From HdN1 sp964473645 (GTDB lineage Bacteria; Pseudomonadota; Gammaproteobacteria; Pseudomonadales; Ketobacteraceae), in contig CAYYPW010000005.1 of assembly GCA_964473645.1 (NCBI GenBank), positions 201,413 to 265,412 of the forward strand: a DNA stretch of 64,000 nucleotides, read 5' to 3'. The translations under genes and the position numbers were made by a program. Positions 16,586 through 25,441 of the stretch are shown one piece after another. Position 1 is the stretch's first letter. Every line of letters begins with the position of its first letter. Below the pieces are notes generated by a model. The model searched no databases and had not been told where the DNA came from. It saw only the letters and a list, made by a program, of their open reading frames with translations.

Positions 16586-17473
16586 ATGACAAGCTTTTCC
16601 TACAAGCAGGCGTTGCTGGGTGGTGTCGCGGTAGCGGCCGTGGTGACGGTGGCAAGCCTCCTTTATATCTTCCAAACCGCTCGGCCAACAATCATGGCCG
16701 ATGCCGGATTGGCTGAACCACCCTCTATGTCGCAGCCTGCCATGGCAAATACCGCCTCTCCCACGATGAAAACAACAGCTCCGGTTGCTCCAGCCAACGC
16801 GGGGCTCGCCTCGGCCGCATTGACAGTCGAGGAGATGCTGCGTCTGCCTGATCTCAATCCTGACTATGCCACTTTTGGCGATCGTGTCAGCGAGATTCGC
16901 GCGCGACGCAATGGCCAGGATACTGATGTCGCTGCACTTTATGCTTCCAGTCAAAAAACAGCGGCATGGCAGTCGGTTGACAGTGTGTCCGACGAAGTGC
17001 CATTGACGGATGAAGAGCGCTTCGATGGCCGCGAGTTTATTCAGATAGATCCGCTGAAAATCGAATCCCTGGTGCCAGGGGACACTCTTGAAATCGAAAT
17101 CGCCCAGAATAACGCCAGATATCAGGCGCGCATTGACCGTGTCGAGGTGCAACTGGAAAACAACGTCACCTGGTTTGGGCATTTGGAAAACGTGGCCGGT
17201 GCTGAAAACGATACCAATGTCGTTTTCACGCGTGGCACCTCGTTACTGACTGCTGGCATCACTACCCCTAATGGCCATTTTGAACTGGAAGCGCGCAATG
17301 GCGAAGGTTGGATTGCCAGCAGCGCTACCTTGTTCAAGGAGGTAGACACGGTGATGGAGGTGCCAAAAGATGAACTCGCAAAATCACCGTCAGTGTCCAA
17401 AGAAGCGCTTACACAAAAACCCGAAGGCATTCAGTTCGCGAAAAATAACGATAAGGGATCACGTCATGAATAA
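16586..17473 (+). CDS. Membrane-anchored propeptide-like partner of the metalloprotease
   Basis: The 295-residue product has one N-terminal membrane helix (LLGGVAVAAVVTVASLLYIF) followed by an Ala/Pro/Thr-rich linker to about residue 75. The C-terminal half (FIQIDPLKIESLVPGDTLEI, VTWFGHLENVAGAENDTNVV, TTPNGHFELEARNGEGWI) resembles the N-terminal propeptides of secreted peptidyl-Asp-type metalloendopeptidases. Here it is a separate gene whose end overlaps the protease start by 8 bases. I infer that it folds or inhibits the protease in trans. The frame extends upstream to 16433 but with no ribosome site and no protein-like sequence. Confidence 0.6.
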   Translation: MTSFSYKQALLGGVAVAAVVTVASLLYIFQTARPTIMADAGLAEPPSMSQPAMANTASPTMKTTAPVAPANAGLASAALTVEEMLRLPDLNPDYATFGDRVSEIRARRNGQDTDVAALYASSQKTAAWQSVDSVSDEVPLTDEERFDGREFIQIDPLKIESLVPGDTLEIEIAQNNARYQARIDRVEVQLENNVTWFGHLENVAGAENDTNVVFTRGTSLLTAGITTPNGHFELEARNGEGWIASSATLFKEVDTVMEVPKDELAKSPSVSKEALTQKPEGIQFAKNNDKGSRHE

Positions 17474-18902
17474 AAAAATAATCTCCCGCCTTGCAAAATG
17501 GGGCAGTGTTGCTGCACTTTCTCTGTTCCCGTTTTTAAATGCACAAGCGGTTACCGTCGATTTGTTGGTGCTTTATGATACCGCCAGTAATAATCACTTT
17601 AATGGCCAGGCGGCAACGGCTATTCAGGGCTGGGTAAACCAGGCCAATACCATGCATCAAAACAGTGGCACGGATATTCAACTGCGCCTGGTGGGAGCCC
17701 TTCACTATGATGCCGCCGGTAACGACATGGGTCAGGTGCTTGGTAATATAAGAACCAACGCGTGGATCAATGAAAGACGTAATGCATTGGGCGCGGATTT
17801 CGTCACCCAGGTGCATCGTACCGGTGCCTGTGGTCTTGGTTATGTGGCGGTGCATCGTGACTGGGCCTATAACGTCACTGGGCCTACCTGCGGTGGCCAG
17901 GTGTTGGCGCACGAGCTGGGGCACAATATGGGGTTGAACCATTCCCGCAAGCAGGGTGATCAAAGCGGTGCGCGTTACCGCTATGGTGTAGGGCATGGTG
18001 TTGATGGTGTCTTTGCCACCATCATGGCTTATCCTGGCGTGTTTAATGCCCCGTGGATGACTCGTTTTTCCAGTCCGAATGGCAATTGTAACGGCTTGCC
18101 TTGTGGCGTGCCGGCAGGCCAGCCGGCCGAAGCCGATGCCTCACGCGCGCTTGCAGAAGTTAAAAATGATATTGCCAATTTCATGCCCACCCGCGTAGGC
18201 GGCGGTACCACTACGCGTGGTTCGGGTGTGTGTATGTATGCCGACGCGAATTACACAGGTGAACGCTATTGTGTAGGCGAAAGCGCATTTAATCTGCCGG
18301 GCAACTGGAACGATAGAGTGTCTTCGGTGACGGTGGATAGCGGCCTCAAAGTCGAATTTTTTGAGCATTCCAATTATACCGGCGCATCGGTCGCTTATAC
18401 CGGCGATGTTAATTTTGTAGGCGCAGGGTTTAACGATAAAGCTACCAGTATTCGCGTTACCAAAACCACCAACGCCAATCCGGCGTATTTAATCAAGGCT
18501 AAACACAGCGGCAAATGTTTGGATATTGCTGGCTGGTCGACTGCTAATGGTGCCGAGGTATTGCAGTGGAGCTGCCATGGCGGCAACAACCAGCGTTTCA
18601 GGGTTTACGACGCGGGCAATGGTTACTGGCAGATTCAGTCGAAGCACAGCGGCAAATGTCTTGATGTATGGGGAGCCTCGACCCAATCCGGTGCTCAGGT
18701 GAGACAAGGCGACTGTCATGGCGGTGACAACCAGAAATTAAACCCAGCGAATCATGGTGGAAACCTCTATCAATTAGGCTTCAAACACAGTGGTATTTGT
18801 CTGGATATCAATGGCGGGTCAGGCGATAACGGTGCCAAGGTCATTCAGTCCAGCTGCCATGTTGGCGATAACCAACGCTTCTATTTCGAAAGAGTGGAAT
18901 AG
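17466..18902 (+). CDS. Secreted M12-type zinc metalloprotease with beta/gamma-crystallin and ricin-B domains
   Basis: The start has an AAGGGATC site and a Sec signal ending LNAQA. The catalytic domain (residues ~28-240) has the extended zinc motif HELGHNMGLNH with ligands H149, H153, H159 and catalytic E150, and a Met-turn in TIMAYPG, as in reprolysin-like metzincins. Residues ~252-331 are a beta/gamma-crystallin module (CMYADANYTGERYCVG, FFEHSNYTGASVAY). Residues ~338-478 are a ricin-type lectin with three QxW-like repeats (HSGKCLDIAGWS, HSGKCLDVWGAS, HSGICLDINGGS). It lacks its own propeptide, which is apparently supplied by the upstream overlapping gene. It is likely an exported, surface- or glycan-targeted protease. 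Confidence 0.9.
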   Translation: MNKKIISRLAKWGSVAALSLFPFLNAQAVTVDLLVLYDTASNNHFNGQAATAIQGWVNQANTMHQNSGTDIQLRLVGALHYDAAGNDMGQVLGNIRTNAWINERRNALGADFVTQVHRTGACGLGYVAVHRDWAYNVTGPTCGGQVLAHELGHNMGLNHSRKQGDQSGARYRYGVGHGVDGVFATIMAYPGVFNAPWMTRFSSPNGNCNGLPCGVPAGQPAEADASRALAEVKNDIANFMPTRVGGGTTTRGSGVCMYADANYTGERYCVGESAFNLPGNWNDRVSSVTVDSGLKVEFFEHSNYTGASVAYTGDVNFVGAGFNDKATSIRVTKTTNANPAYLIKAKHSGKCLDIAGWSTANGAEVLQWSCHGGNNQRFRVYDAGNGYWQIQSKHSGKCLDVWGASTQSGAQVRQGDCHGGDNQKLNPANHGGNLYQLGFKHSGICLDINGGSGDNGAKVIQSSCHVGDNQRFYFERVE

Positions 18903-18940
18903 CACTACTGGAAATAGCGCTACTGGAAATAGCACCAATG

Positions 18941-18976
18941 AATGAAACGCAGGCGCAATGCCCGCGTTTCATTTTT
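18941..18976 (+). terminator. Terminator after the metalloprotease gene
   Basis: AATGAAACGC pairs with GCGTTTCATT around an imperfect inner stem, and five T residues follow (18972-18976). Just before it, at 18907-18932, the segment CTACTGGAAATAG is repeated almost exactly. Confidence 0.75.
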
Positions 18977-19117
18977 GCAAATCCATTGGGCTAATAAAAG
19001 GCTGTGATAACCAATTAACCAAACCCAACGGATTAGGCTATTTGGCCGATAGGATAACAAGGACGTTGGTGGTACGTTGAAACTCTGTGCGAGCCCATCA
19101 TAAAGCAGGAAACAATA

Positions 19118-20635
19118 ATGAAAACACTGCCATCGTTTGCCCTGAAAACGCTCTCCGCCGTATTTCTTGGCGCTCTGTCGCTGGGGACACAAGCGGCTGT
19201 CTTTCAGGCTGAAAACTACAACGTTTTTTACGACACGACCCCCGGTAACAGCGGTGGTGCCTATCGCAATGATGCCGTCGATATTGAGGCCACCAGTGAT
19301 ACGGGCGGTGGACACAACGTTGGCTGGATCGATGCCAATGAGTGGCTGGTGTATAACAATTTAAACATTCCCAGCACAGGCAATTACACCATGCGAATGC
19401 GAGTGGCGAGTCCGAATGGTGGCACCTCTGCTTCTGTTGATTTGAATGGCGGCGCCGTGGTGCTTGGTACCGTGAATATCCCCAATACCGGTGGCTGGCA
19501 AAACTGGCAAACCGTGTCGATCAACGCCAATATTAACGCCGGTACCTATAACCTCGGCGTTTTTGCCAGAACAGCGGGGTGGAATTTTAACTGGATTGAA
19601 GTGGTGCCCAGCAATACATCGACGGGCGGTGTCGTGAGAACCTATCAACATTGCGATTTCGGTGGGTGGACAGCCAGTCTGAACGAAGGCAATCACACGA
19701 CGGCCGCCTTGAGATCACGCGGTTTTGTCGATAACGATGCCTCGTCGTTACGGGTGGCCGCTGGCTACGAGGCGGTATTGTTCCAATACGATAACTTTAC
19801 CGGTATGTCTACCGTTGTAAAAGGAGATGAGGGGTGCCTGGTCAACCGGGGGTTCAACGATGTGGTGTCATCCATCATCGTGCGCAAAACCGTAACGACA
19901 AGAACGCCCACCTGGAGTGATGAGTTCAACAACATCAATACCAGCAATTGGTCATTCGAAACTGGCGGGGGCGGTTGGGGCAATTCAGAGCTGGAATACT
20001 ACACCAATGGCAATAACGCTTATATTCAGTTCGACGCACAGGCGGGGAGTAACGTGCTTGTGCTCGAAGCTCGGCGCGAAAATCCTGCCAATTATGGCTG
20101 CTGGTATGGTCGCTGCGAATATACTTCAACCCGCATGGTCACCCGCGGCAAAAAATCCTTTAAATATGGCCGCATGGAAGCCCGCTTAAAGCTGCCCCAA
20201 ACCCAGGGTATCTGGCCTGCGTTCTGGATGTTGGGTGACAGCTTTAGCACGGTCGGCTGGCCACAAGGGGGTGAAATCGACATTATGGAACACGTTGGTT
20301 TCGAGCCCAATTTGACGCACGGTGCACTGCATGGCCCCGGTTATTCGGGCGCAACTCCCATTGCTGGCACAGCAGATCTTGGTCAACCGGTAAATAATAA
20401 TTACCACATTTATGCCGTGGAATGGGATACCAATGGTATTCGCTGGTTTGTCGATGGCAAACAGTTCTACAGCATTACCAAGAGCCAAGTGCAGCAATAT
20501 GGCCCATGGGTCTATGATCAACCGTTCTGGTTTTTGCTGAATGTTGCCGTGGGTGGTGGTTGGCCGGGAAGCCCCAACGCTTCAAGCACCTTTCCACAGC
20601 GCATGTATGTTGACTACGTGAGAGTCTACCAATAA
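19118..20635 (+). CDS. Secreted GH16 beta-glucanase with CBM6 and beta/gamma-crystallin domains
   Basis: An AGGAAAC site precedes a Sec signal ending GTQAA. Residues ~28-165 are a CBM6 (FQAENYNVFYDTTPGNSGG, WQNWQTVSI, FNWIEV), residues ~170-257 a beta/gamma-crystallin module (YQHCDFGGWTASLNEG), and residues ~262-505 a GH16 catalytic domain. The GH16 signature GEIDIMEHVG contains the nucleophile E386 and acid/base E391, preceded by GIWPAFWML. The overall sequence is that of laminarinase-like endo-beta-1,3(4)-glucanases. The crystallin module is shared with the neighbouring protease. A monocistronic unit is likely, since terminators lie on both sides. Confidence 0.92.
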   Translation: MKTLPSFALKTLSAVFLGALSLGTQAAVFQAENYNVFYDTTPGNSGGAYRNDAVDIEATSDTGGGHNVGWIDANEWLVYNNLNIPSTGNYTMRMRVASPNGGTSASVDLNGGAVVLGTVNIPNTGGWQNWQTVSINANINAGTYNLGVFARTAGWNFNWIEVVPSNTSTGGVVRTYQHCDFGGWTASLNEGNHTTAALRSRGFVDNDASSLRVAAGYEAVLFQYDNFTGMSTVVKGDEGCLVNRGFNDVVSSIIVRKTVTTRTPTWSDEFNNINTSNWSFETGGGGWGNSELEYYTNGNNAYIQFDAQAGSNVLVLEARRENPANYGCWYGRCEYTSTRMVTRGKKSFKYGRMEARLKLPQTQGIWPAFWMLGDSFSTVGWPQGGEIDIMEHVGFEPNLTHGALHGPGYSGATPIAGTADLGQPVNNNYHIYAVEWDTNGIRWFVDGKQFYSITKSQVQQYGPWVYDQPFWFLLNVAVGGGWPGSPNASSTFPQRMYVDYVRVYQ

Positions 20636-20655
20636 GCCTGTGCGAGACTGAATAA

Positions 20656-20685
20656 AATAACCCGGCATTTGCCGGGTTATTTTTT
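20656..20685 (+). terminator. Strong terminator after the GH16 gene
   Basis: AATAACCCGGC pairs perfectly with GCCGGGTTATT around a 4-base ATTT loop, followed by further T residues. The A/T symmetry would also stop the convergent patatin gene. Confidence 0.88.
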
Positions 20686-20693
20686 GGTGAGGG

Positions 20694-22208
20694 CTACGTC
20701 GCACCGACAAAATGGCGAGGCAAATTCGCGTCGCCCTGTAATTGGCGTTGATCGATCTGTTCCAGAATGGTATTCAACTCCCGCCCTATCAATGTGGTGT
20801 TACGTATCATCGCGAGTTTCGGCCAGACGCTGCGTCTGCCCGCCATGATCAAGGATTCAATTTCGCCAGGTTTAAAAAAATGAAATACCTGGCGCAAATG
20901 AAAATCATCCATGTCCAGAATCATATTGATATCACCTGTGTATTTTTGATCGAGAACGGCATGCGTCATCAAAAACGCCGGGCTTAAATGGTCCACGCCA
21001 TAGCGTGACAACAGACTCTCCGCGAGATGCAATGCATCTTTTACCAATGAAATACCCGTTTCTGCGATGATTTGCGACAGGCCTTTGTTGTACCGTGTTT
21101 TCGGATCGGCCACAAAAGGAGCCGCCAAGGGATTGATCATGCTTACCAGATAATGGTTGATCCCAAACAGGCGGGCGAGGCGTTTTGCGGGCAAATCGTC
21201 GGCGGTAGAGCCATCTACCCATTTACGTGACGGTAAATAAGGTTTGGGTTTGCCATCAGAACCTTTGGCGTAGAGTGTCACCGGAGGAAACATCCCTGGA
21301 ATACTGCTGGATGCATCCATGGCCGAGCGAATGTACACATGCGGGGATGTAATGGCGTTCATCAGCCGCGCATTCTGATGTTTCTCTGCGGGCGCAATGG
21401 AAACGTTGATATAACGGCCGGTCAATTCGAAGGCTTCCTTGAACGTCATCTGCGAATCAAAGCCATCCAGCGCCCGGTTTTTTACAGCAACCGGCGATAG
21501 TGTCGGATCATTGCCGGTGATCACCTGCCAAGGCGTGACATCGCGAACGTCGTAGCGATAGCGGTCGAAGTAACCGGCCTTCAACTCGGCATCCGTATGG
21601 GTGCCCAGTTGCGATGCAACCCACGAGCCCGCACTCGCACCTGAAATCACATGCGGTAACAACCCTTCCTCAATCAGAGTTTGCACGACGCCGTGATGAA
21701 AATAAATTAAGCCTGCGCCACCACTGAGCATGAGGGCTGAGCGGCCATAGCAATGACTGGCCCGGCGAAAAAAATCCACCTTTTCAGCGCGCGACACCTT
21801 TGCGTCGCGCGCATCCGCTATGAAATGTAACGCTTCGACTATGGTGCTGACATAGGCATCGATCAGCTGTTTGGTGCCTGTTTTTGCCTGCATGTACAGA
21901 ATGGGCCGCCCCATGCCTGCCATATTACCGTGTATGCCTTCATTGAGCGCGTAGAGCAATTCACTGTGATTTTCCTGTTCCAGAAGTTGGCGCAGCTTGT
22001 CATGGCGGATGCGAATTTCAGCAAAGTCATACAGCGAAGTGTCATCGCGTTGCCGCCATTCGTGTTTACCCGAAAGCTCATCGTGTGTTTTCGCCAACGC
22101 TTCCCAATCATCATACCGGTGGACGGTTTCCATGTGGCGTTCGAGCTGGTGAAGCGTTCTTGCGGTGCGGTTTAGCTGTAGGGTCAGACTAGAAATAACG
22201 GACGTCAT
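20694..22208 (-). CDS. Patatin-like phospholipase with DUF3336 N-terminus
   Basis: The selected ATG gives 504 residues. The N-terminal ~140 residues form a helical DUF3336-type region (HMETVHRYDDWEALAKTHDEL). The patatin domain follows, with the glycine loop LSGGAGLIYFHHGV, the nucleophile motif GASAGSW and the catalytic-dyad Asp in WVDGSTADDLP. The order resembles yeast TGL and bacterial patatin lipases that act on glycerolipids. No signal peptide is present, so it is probably cytosolic or membrane-associated. It is convergent with the GH16 gene, and the two share the terminator region. Confidence 0.9.
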   Translation of the reverse strand: MTSVISSLTLQLNRTARTLHQLERHMETVHRYDDWEALAKTHDELSGKHEWRQRDDTSLYDFAEIRIRHDKLRQLLEQENHSELLYALNEGIHGNMAGMGRPILYMQAKTGTKQLIDAYVSTIVEALHFIADARDAKVSRAEKVDFFRRASHCYGRSALMLSGGAGLIYFHHGVVQTLIEEGLLPHVISGASAGSWVASQLGTHTDAELKAGYFDRYRYDVRDVTPWQVITGNDPTLSPVAVKNRALDGFDSQMTFKEAFELTGRYINVSIAPAEKHQNARLMNAITSPHVYIRSAMDASSSIPGMFPPVTLYAKGSDGKPKPYLPSRKWVDGSTADDLPAKRLARLFGINHYLVSMINPLAAPFVADPKTRYNKGLSQIIAETGISLVKDALHLAESLLSRYGVDHLSPAFLMTHAVLDQKYTGDINMILDMDDFHLRQVFHFFKPGEIESLIMAGRRSVWPKLAMIRNTTLIGRELNTILEQIDQRQLQGDANLPRHFVGAT

Positions 22209-22428
22209 ACAAGGTACACCCTGAGTTGATCGATAGGGGGGAGTGTATCCGCTTCGCGAAACAACGATACGAATATGTGTCAATGTTTCAAGTGGTGTCA
22301 AGTGAGTCAGTTAGTAAATGCTTATTAAGCTACTTATAAAACAATATATAAAACAAAGAGATATGAAGACCAGGATGTAATGGGTTGTTTATTGATTTAT
22401 CAGCAGTGGGTGTGTTTTATTAATTGGT

Positions 22429-22460
22429 GATACAAGAGACATAAAGTGTCTTGATGTATC
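22429..22460. promoter_or_regulatory. Imperfect 13-14 bp inverted repeat upstream of the dihaem oxygenase gene
   Basis: GATACAAGAGACA (22429-22441) is mirrored by TGTCTTGATGTATC (22447-22460), about 105 bases upstream of the dihaem protein start, in an otherwise AT-rich 357-base divergent gap. It is a plausible regulator operator. Confidence 0.45.
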
Positions 22461-22565
22461 TTCTGTCTGATGCTAATTTGGTCCAGGCAGTAAGGTCGAC
22501 CTAAATAACAAAAAGCACATCAATGGCGTCGCAAGCGCTTGCCGTTTGCCGCAGAGGGTTACAAC

Positions 22566-24656
22566 ATGTCCTGCAATTCAAATCGGTCATCCTCTTTGAA
22601 CCGGGTGACCACCGCGTTTGGTAATATTTTCGTTGGCAGTATTTTCCTCTCTTCTTCATTGCTTAGCGGCTCGGTACTGGCGTTTGTCTATAACGACGAC
22701 CCTGATGCGCTACTTGGCAGTACGCATGGTGGCAATCACCAGTGGGATTACTGCTATGGCAAGCCCGATAACACTGCGCTCCCGGTCGATCCGCGAACGC
22801 TGGTGCAACCTGGCATCAGTGATGGAAAGGCTGTGCATTTCAATACGGTCTGGCGTGAATGCCACATGGATCCCGTCGCAGTGAAAGAGGCGGGGCACCC
22901 CACGACCTGTGGTGAGCTTCGCGACGTTTTCTATCGTGGTGAAGCCCTGATGGATACTGGCAACCCGGGCGTTGCAGCCCTGTTTTCGGGTACGCGTTAT
23001 AACTCGGCGGCAGCCGTGGGCGGCATTGCTACCTTCAGTGCCACGCAGTACAACAAACTCTGGAAAATCTGGGGTGGCTATAGCAAACGCCCGGATAATT
23101 TCGATGTATTGGTCACCCAGCGTTATGGGTCAGGGATGGACGCTGAACGCAATCCTTATCCGTTGCCGGGTGAAGACCCCAATCTAACGAACGGTGGCAG
23201 TGGCCAACTCCCCGAGATGTTCACCCAGGTGCGCAAGGCGGACGGCAGTTGGAGCGGCAGAATTGGCGTGACGTGTCATGGCTGTCACAGCGGTGAGGTG
23301 GGTAAGCCTGAGCAAGGACAAGACCTTGGATTTCTTTTTGGAGGCAGCAGCGCAACGGATCTCAATCTTTTCTTGCGTGACATGTTGCCGCTGGGGTACA
23401 TCGCCTCAGGCGTTACACCGTTGAATTTAAGTCAGACGCGTGGCACCAGTAATGCCAGCGCGGTCAATATTGCCTTTTTGTTCCCTGAAAGCGGGCTGCC
23501 TTCGCTTAAAAATATTTTTGGTGTGCTGAGTTCCGGCTCCACCGGCAGTATGGATTCGCCGCCGTGGTGGAACATGGGGCATCGTCCGGCGAAATTTGTG
23601 GATGGATTATTCCCCATGGATGCGCCGCGAGTGGATGCCGTGTTTTATACGCCGTTTATGGGTTTGTTTGGTTCCATCAGCGGGCCCTTGGGCGATCAAG
23701 GCCAGGAATGGATGCGCCAGCACGGCCCGGAAATGAATACCTGGGTTGAAACGCTCAAAGCCCCCCAATACCCGCTACCCGTAGATACCGCGTTGGCAGA
23801 AAAGGGCGCCACCTTGTTTCATGAGCTGGATTTGTGGGCGCCGGAACGCAGCAATCCGATTGATCGACCGGAAGGAAATGGCTCTTGTGCGTCTTGTCAC
23901 GGCGCTTATGCCCCCCGTTATGTGAACAACCAGGATTATCTGGCAACGCCTGAACTGGAGGGCATGGCCGGTTACATTGTGCCACTGCGCATTATCGGCA
24001 CTGACCCCGACCGTGTACTGACTAATACAGAGGCGATGCTACAAGCCGGTGCCAGCAATTTCTTCGGATACGTGCCGACACGTGGGACAGAAAACGATTG
24101 TGGACCGCAAAACCAGGCGCGTTTGCGTGGCGATCGTGAAGTGGGTTATTTGGCGCAACCGCTATATGGCATCTGGGCCTCTGCACCGTATTTTCATAAT
24201 GGCTCGGTGCCCAATCTCTGGGAGGTGTTAAAACCACAGGAACGTCCGGAAATCTGGCGTCGTGTTTCGGCTCCCCGCCCCGACAATACCGAAGGCAAGG
24301 TGGTAATGGGGTACGACACAGATCTGGCACGCGCATTTGACCCGGTAAAAGTAGGTTGGAAATATGATGTGATTCCGTGTGAGCGTCATTATCCTACCGT
24401 GCGCCCAGGGTTTAATTGCAGCGTGGACGATGACGATAAAACACCTTTGCCGCAGGTATGGCTGGCAAAATTGTTTTCCAGCATCACTGGAACATGGAAC
24501 CTGTTGTTTCCGCCCATCATGAATACGGAGCAGATTGAAAATCGCAAGATCTACAATACGCATCTTTACAGCCAGGGCAACGAAGGGCATGAATTTACCG
24601 CCGTGCTCAGCGATGAAGAAGCCACCGCGCTTATTGAATATATGAAAACCCTGTAA
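22566..24656 (+). CDS. Secreted dihaem c-type cytochrome, RoxA/RoxB-like oxygenase
   Basis: The ATG at 22566 has an AGAGGG site. An N-terminal hydrophobic segment (GNIFVGSIFLSSSLLSGSVLA) acts as export signal. There are two haem c motifs, C237-H-G-C-H241 and C441-A-S-C-H445, about 204 residues apart. The total length is 696, close to rubber oxygenase RoxA (about 680 residues, motif spacing about 200). The C-terminal SAPYFHNGSVPNLWEVL is a hallmark of the cytochrome c peroxidase/MauG/RoxA superfamily. RoxA enzymes cleave polyisoprene oxidatively. I infer an extracellular oxygenase or peroxidase; rubber as substrate is speculative. It has no operon partner. Confidence 0.72.
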   Translation: MSCNSNRSSSLNRVTTAFGNIFVGSIFLSSSLLSGSVLAFVYNDDPDALLGSTHGGNHQWDYCYGKPDNTALPVDPRTLVQPGISDGKAVHFNTVWRECHMDPVAVKEAGHPTTCGELRDVFYRGEALMDTGNPGVAALFSGTRYNSAAAVGGIATFSATQYNKLWKIWGGYSKRPDNFDVLVTQRYGSGMDAERNPYPLPGEDPNLTNGGSGQLPEMFTQVRKADGSWSGRIGVTCHGCHSGEVGKPEQGQDLGFLFGGSSATDLNLFLRDMLPLGYIASGVTPLNLSQTRGTSNASAVNIAFLFPESGLPSLKNIFGVLSSGSTGSMDSPPWWNMGHRPAKFVDGLFPMDAPRVDAVFYTPFMGLFGSISGPLGDQGQEWMRQHGPEMNTWVETLKAPQYPLPVDTALAEKGATLFHELDLWAPERSNPIDRPEGNGSCASCHGAYAPRYVNNQDYLATPELEGMAGYIVPLRIIGTDPDRVLTNTEAMLQAGASNFFGYVPTRGTENDCGPQNQARLRGDREVGYLAQPLYGIWASAPYFHNGSVPNLWEVLKPQERPEIWRRVSAPRPDNTEGKVVMGYDTDLARAFDPVKVGWKYDVIPCERHYPTVRPGFNCSVDDDDKTPLPQVWLAKLFSSITGTWNLLFPPIMNTEQIENRKIYNTHLYSQGNEGHEFTAVLSDEEATALIEYMKTL

Positions 24657-24749
24657 AAACGGGCCGTAATAGATGCAAATTTCGCGGATTTAAAAGCGTG
24701 ATTTTAAAAACGTAAGTTTAAAAGCGTGGATCGTGTTTAAAAACTGAAA

Positions 24750-24791
24750 GTAACGTTCACTCGGGGTGACACTACCGCGAGTGAACGTTAC
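24750..24791. terminator. 14-bp perfect hairpin between convergent genes
   Basis: GTAACGTTCACTCG and CGAGTGAACGTTAC flank a 14-base loop, 93 bases after the dihaem gene, and the hairpin overlaps the last bases of the TetR gene. No T-tract follows. Upstream, short TTTAAAA/GCGTG motifs repeat at 24690-24740. Confidence 0.55.
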
Positions 24792-25441
24792 GGATGTCGC
24801 TTTAGATTTGATAGCAGTCGATCGAAGGCAAGTTGGGTGACACGCACGGCGCGCTGGCGAGCTTCCTCTGAACCGGTTTGCGCACTTAACAAGGTGGCGC
24901 CGACGAACGTCGCATGAAACAACTCCACTTCATCTTCCGGGGCATCAATCCCCAGGGCGTGATACATCGTTTGCCATTGCGCCAACGATTCCTTGTGAAA
25001 TTCATCAATCCAGGGGTGCAGCGACGATTCCTGCTCGGCAATCACCATAATGGAGAGCAGCATGCGTGCTTTCGGCAGGTCGCAGACTTCCCGCATGCAA
25101 AATTCGCGGAATGCCTCTAACGGGTCGCTGGTGATATCTGTGATCTGCAACACCGCCTGCGTGGCTTCAAGCATCTGATCACGAATCGCATGCACCGTCG
25201 CCTTGATCAAATCAGCCCGTGTCGGAAAGTAGTAGGTCAAGTGACTCTGACGCACGCCAGCGGCCGTCGCGACCCGTGCCTGGCTCATGCCTTGCACACC
25301 GACGGTCTGCGCCAGTTCGAGGGCAGCGTCCACAATGCGTTGCCGCACAGACTTGGCGTTGGCGGCATCACAATCGTGGGTATCTGCTTTGTGGGAGCTG
25401 TCGGTTATAGGGGTATTGTCGGTTTTAGTGTCATCTGTCAT
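24788..25441 (-). CDS. TetR-family regulator of the RND efflux operon
   Basis: A 217-residue regulator with an unusually long polar N-terminus (about 30 Asp/Thr/Ser-rich residues). The TetR HTH follows (RIVDAALELAQTVGVQGMSQ, VATAAGVRQSHLTYYFPTRADL), and the C-terminal ligand domain contains EQESSLHPWIDEF. Its start codon overlaps the pump stop codon as ATGA, so it is the last gene of the adaptor-pump-regulator operon. It is the natural candidate to bind the two palindromes in front of the adaptor, which would make the operon self-limiting. Confidence 0.88.
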   Translation of the reverse strand: MTDDTKTDNTPITDSSHKADTHDCDAANAKSVRQRIVDAALELAQTVGVQGMSQARVATAAGVRQSHLTYYFPTRADLIKATVHAIRDQMLEATQAVLQITDITSDPLEAFREFCMREVCDLPKARMLLSIMVIAEQESSLHPWIDEFHKESLAQWQTMYHALGIDAPEDEVELFHATFVGATLLSAQTGSEEARQRAVRVTQLAFDRLLSNLKRHP

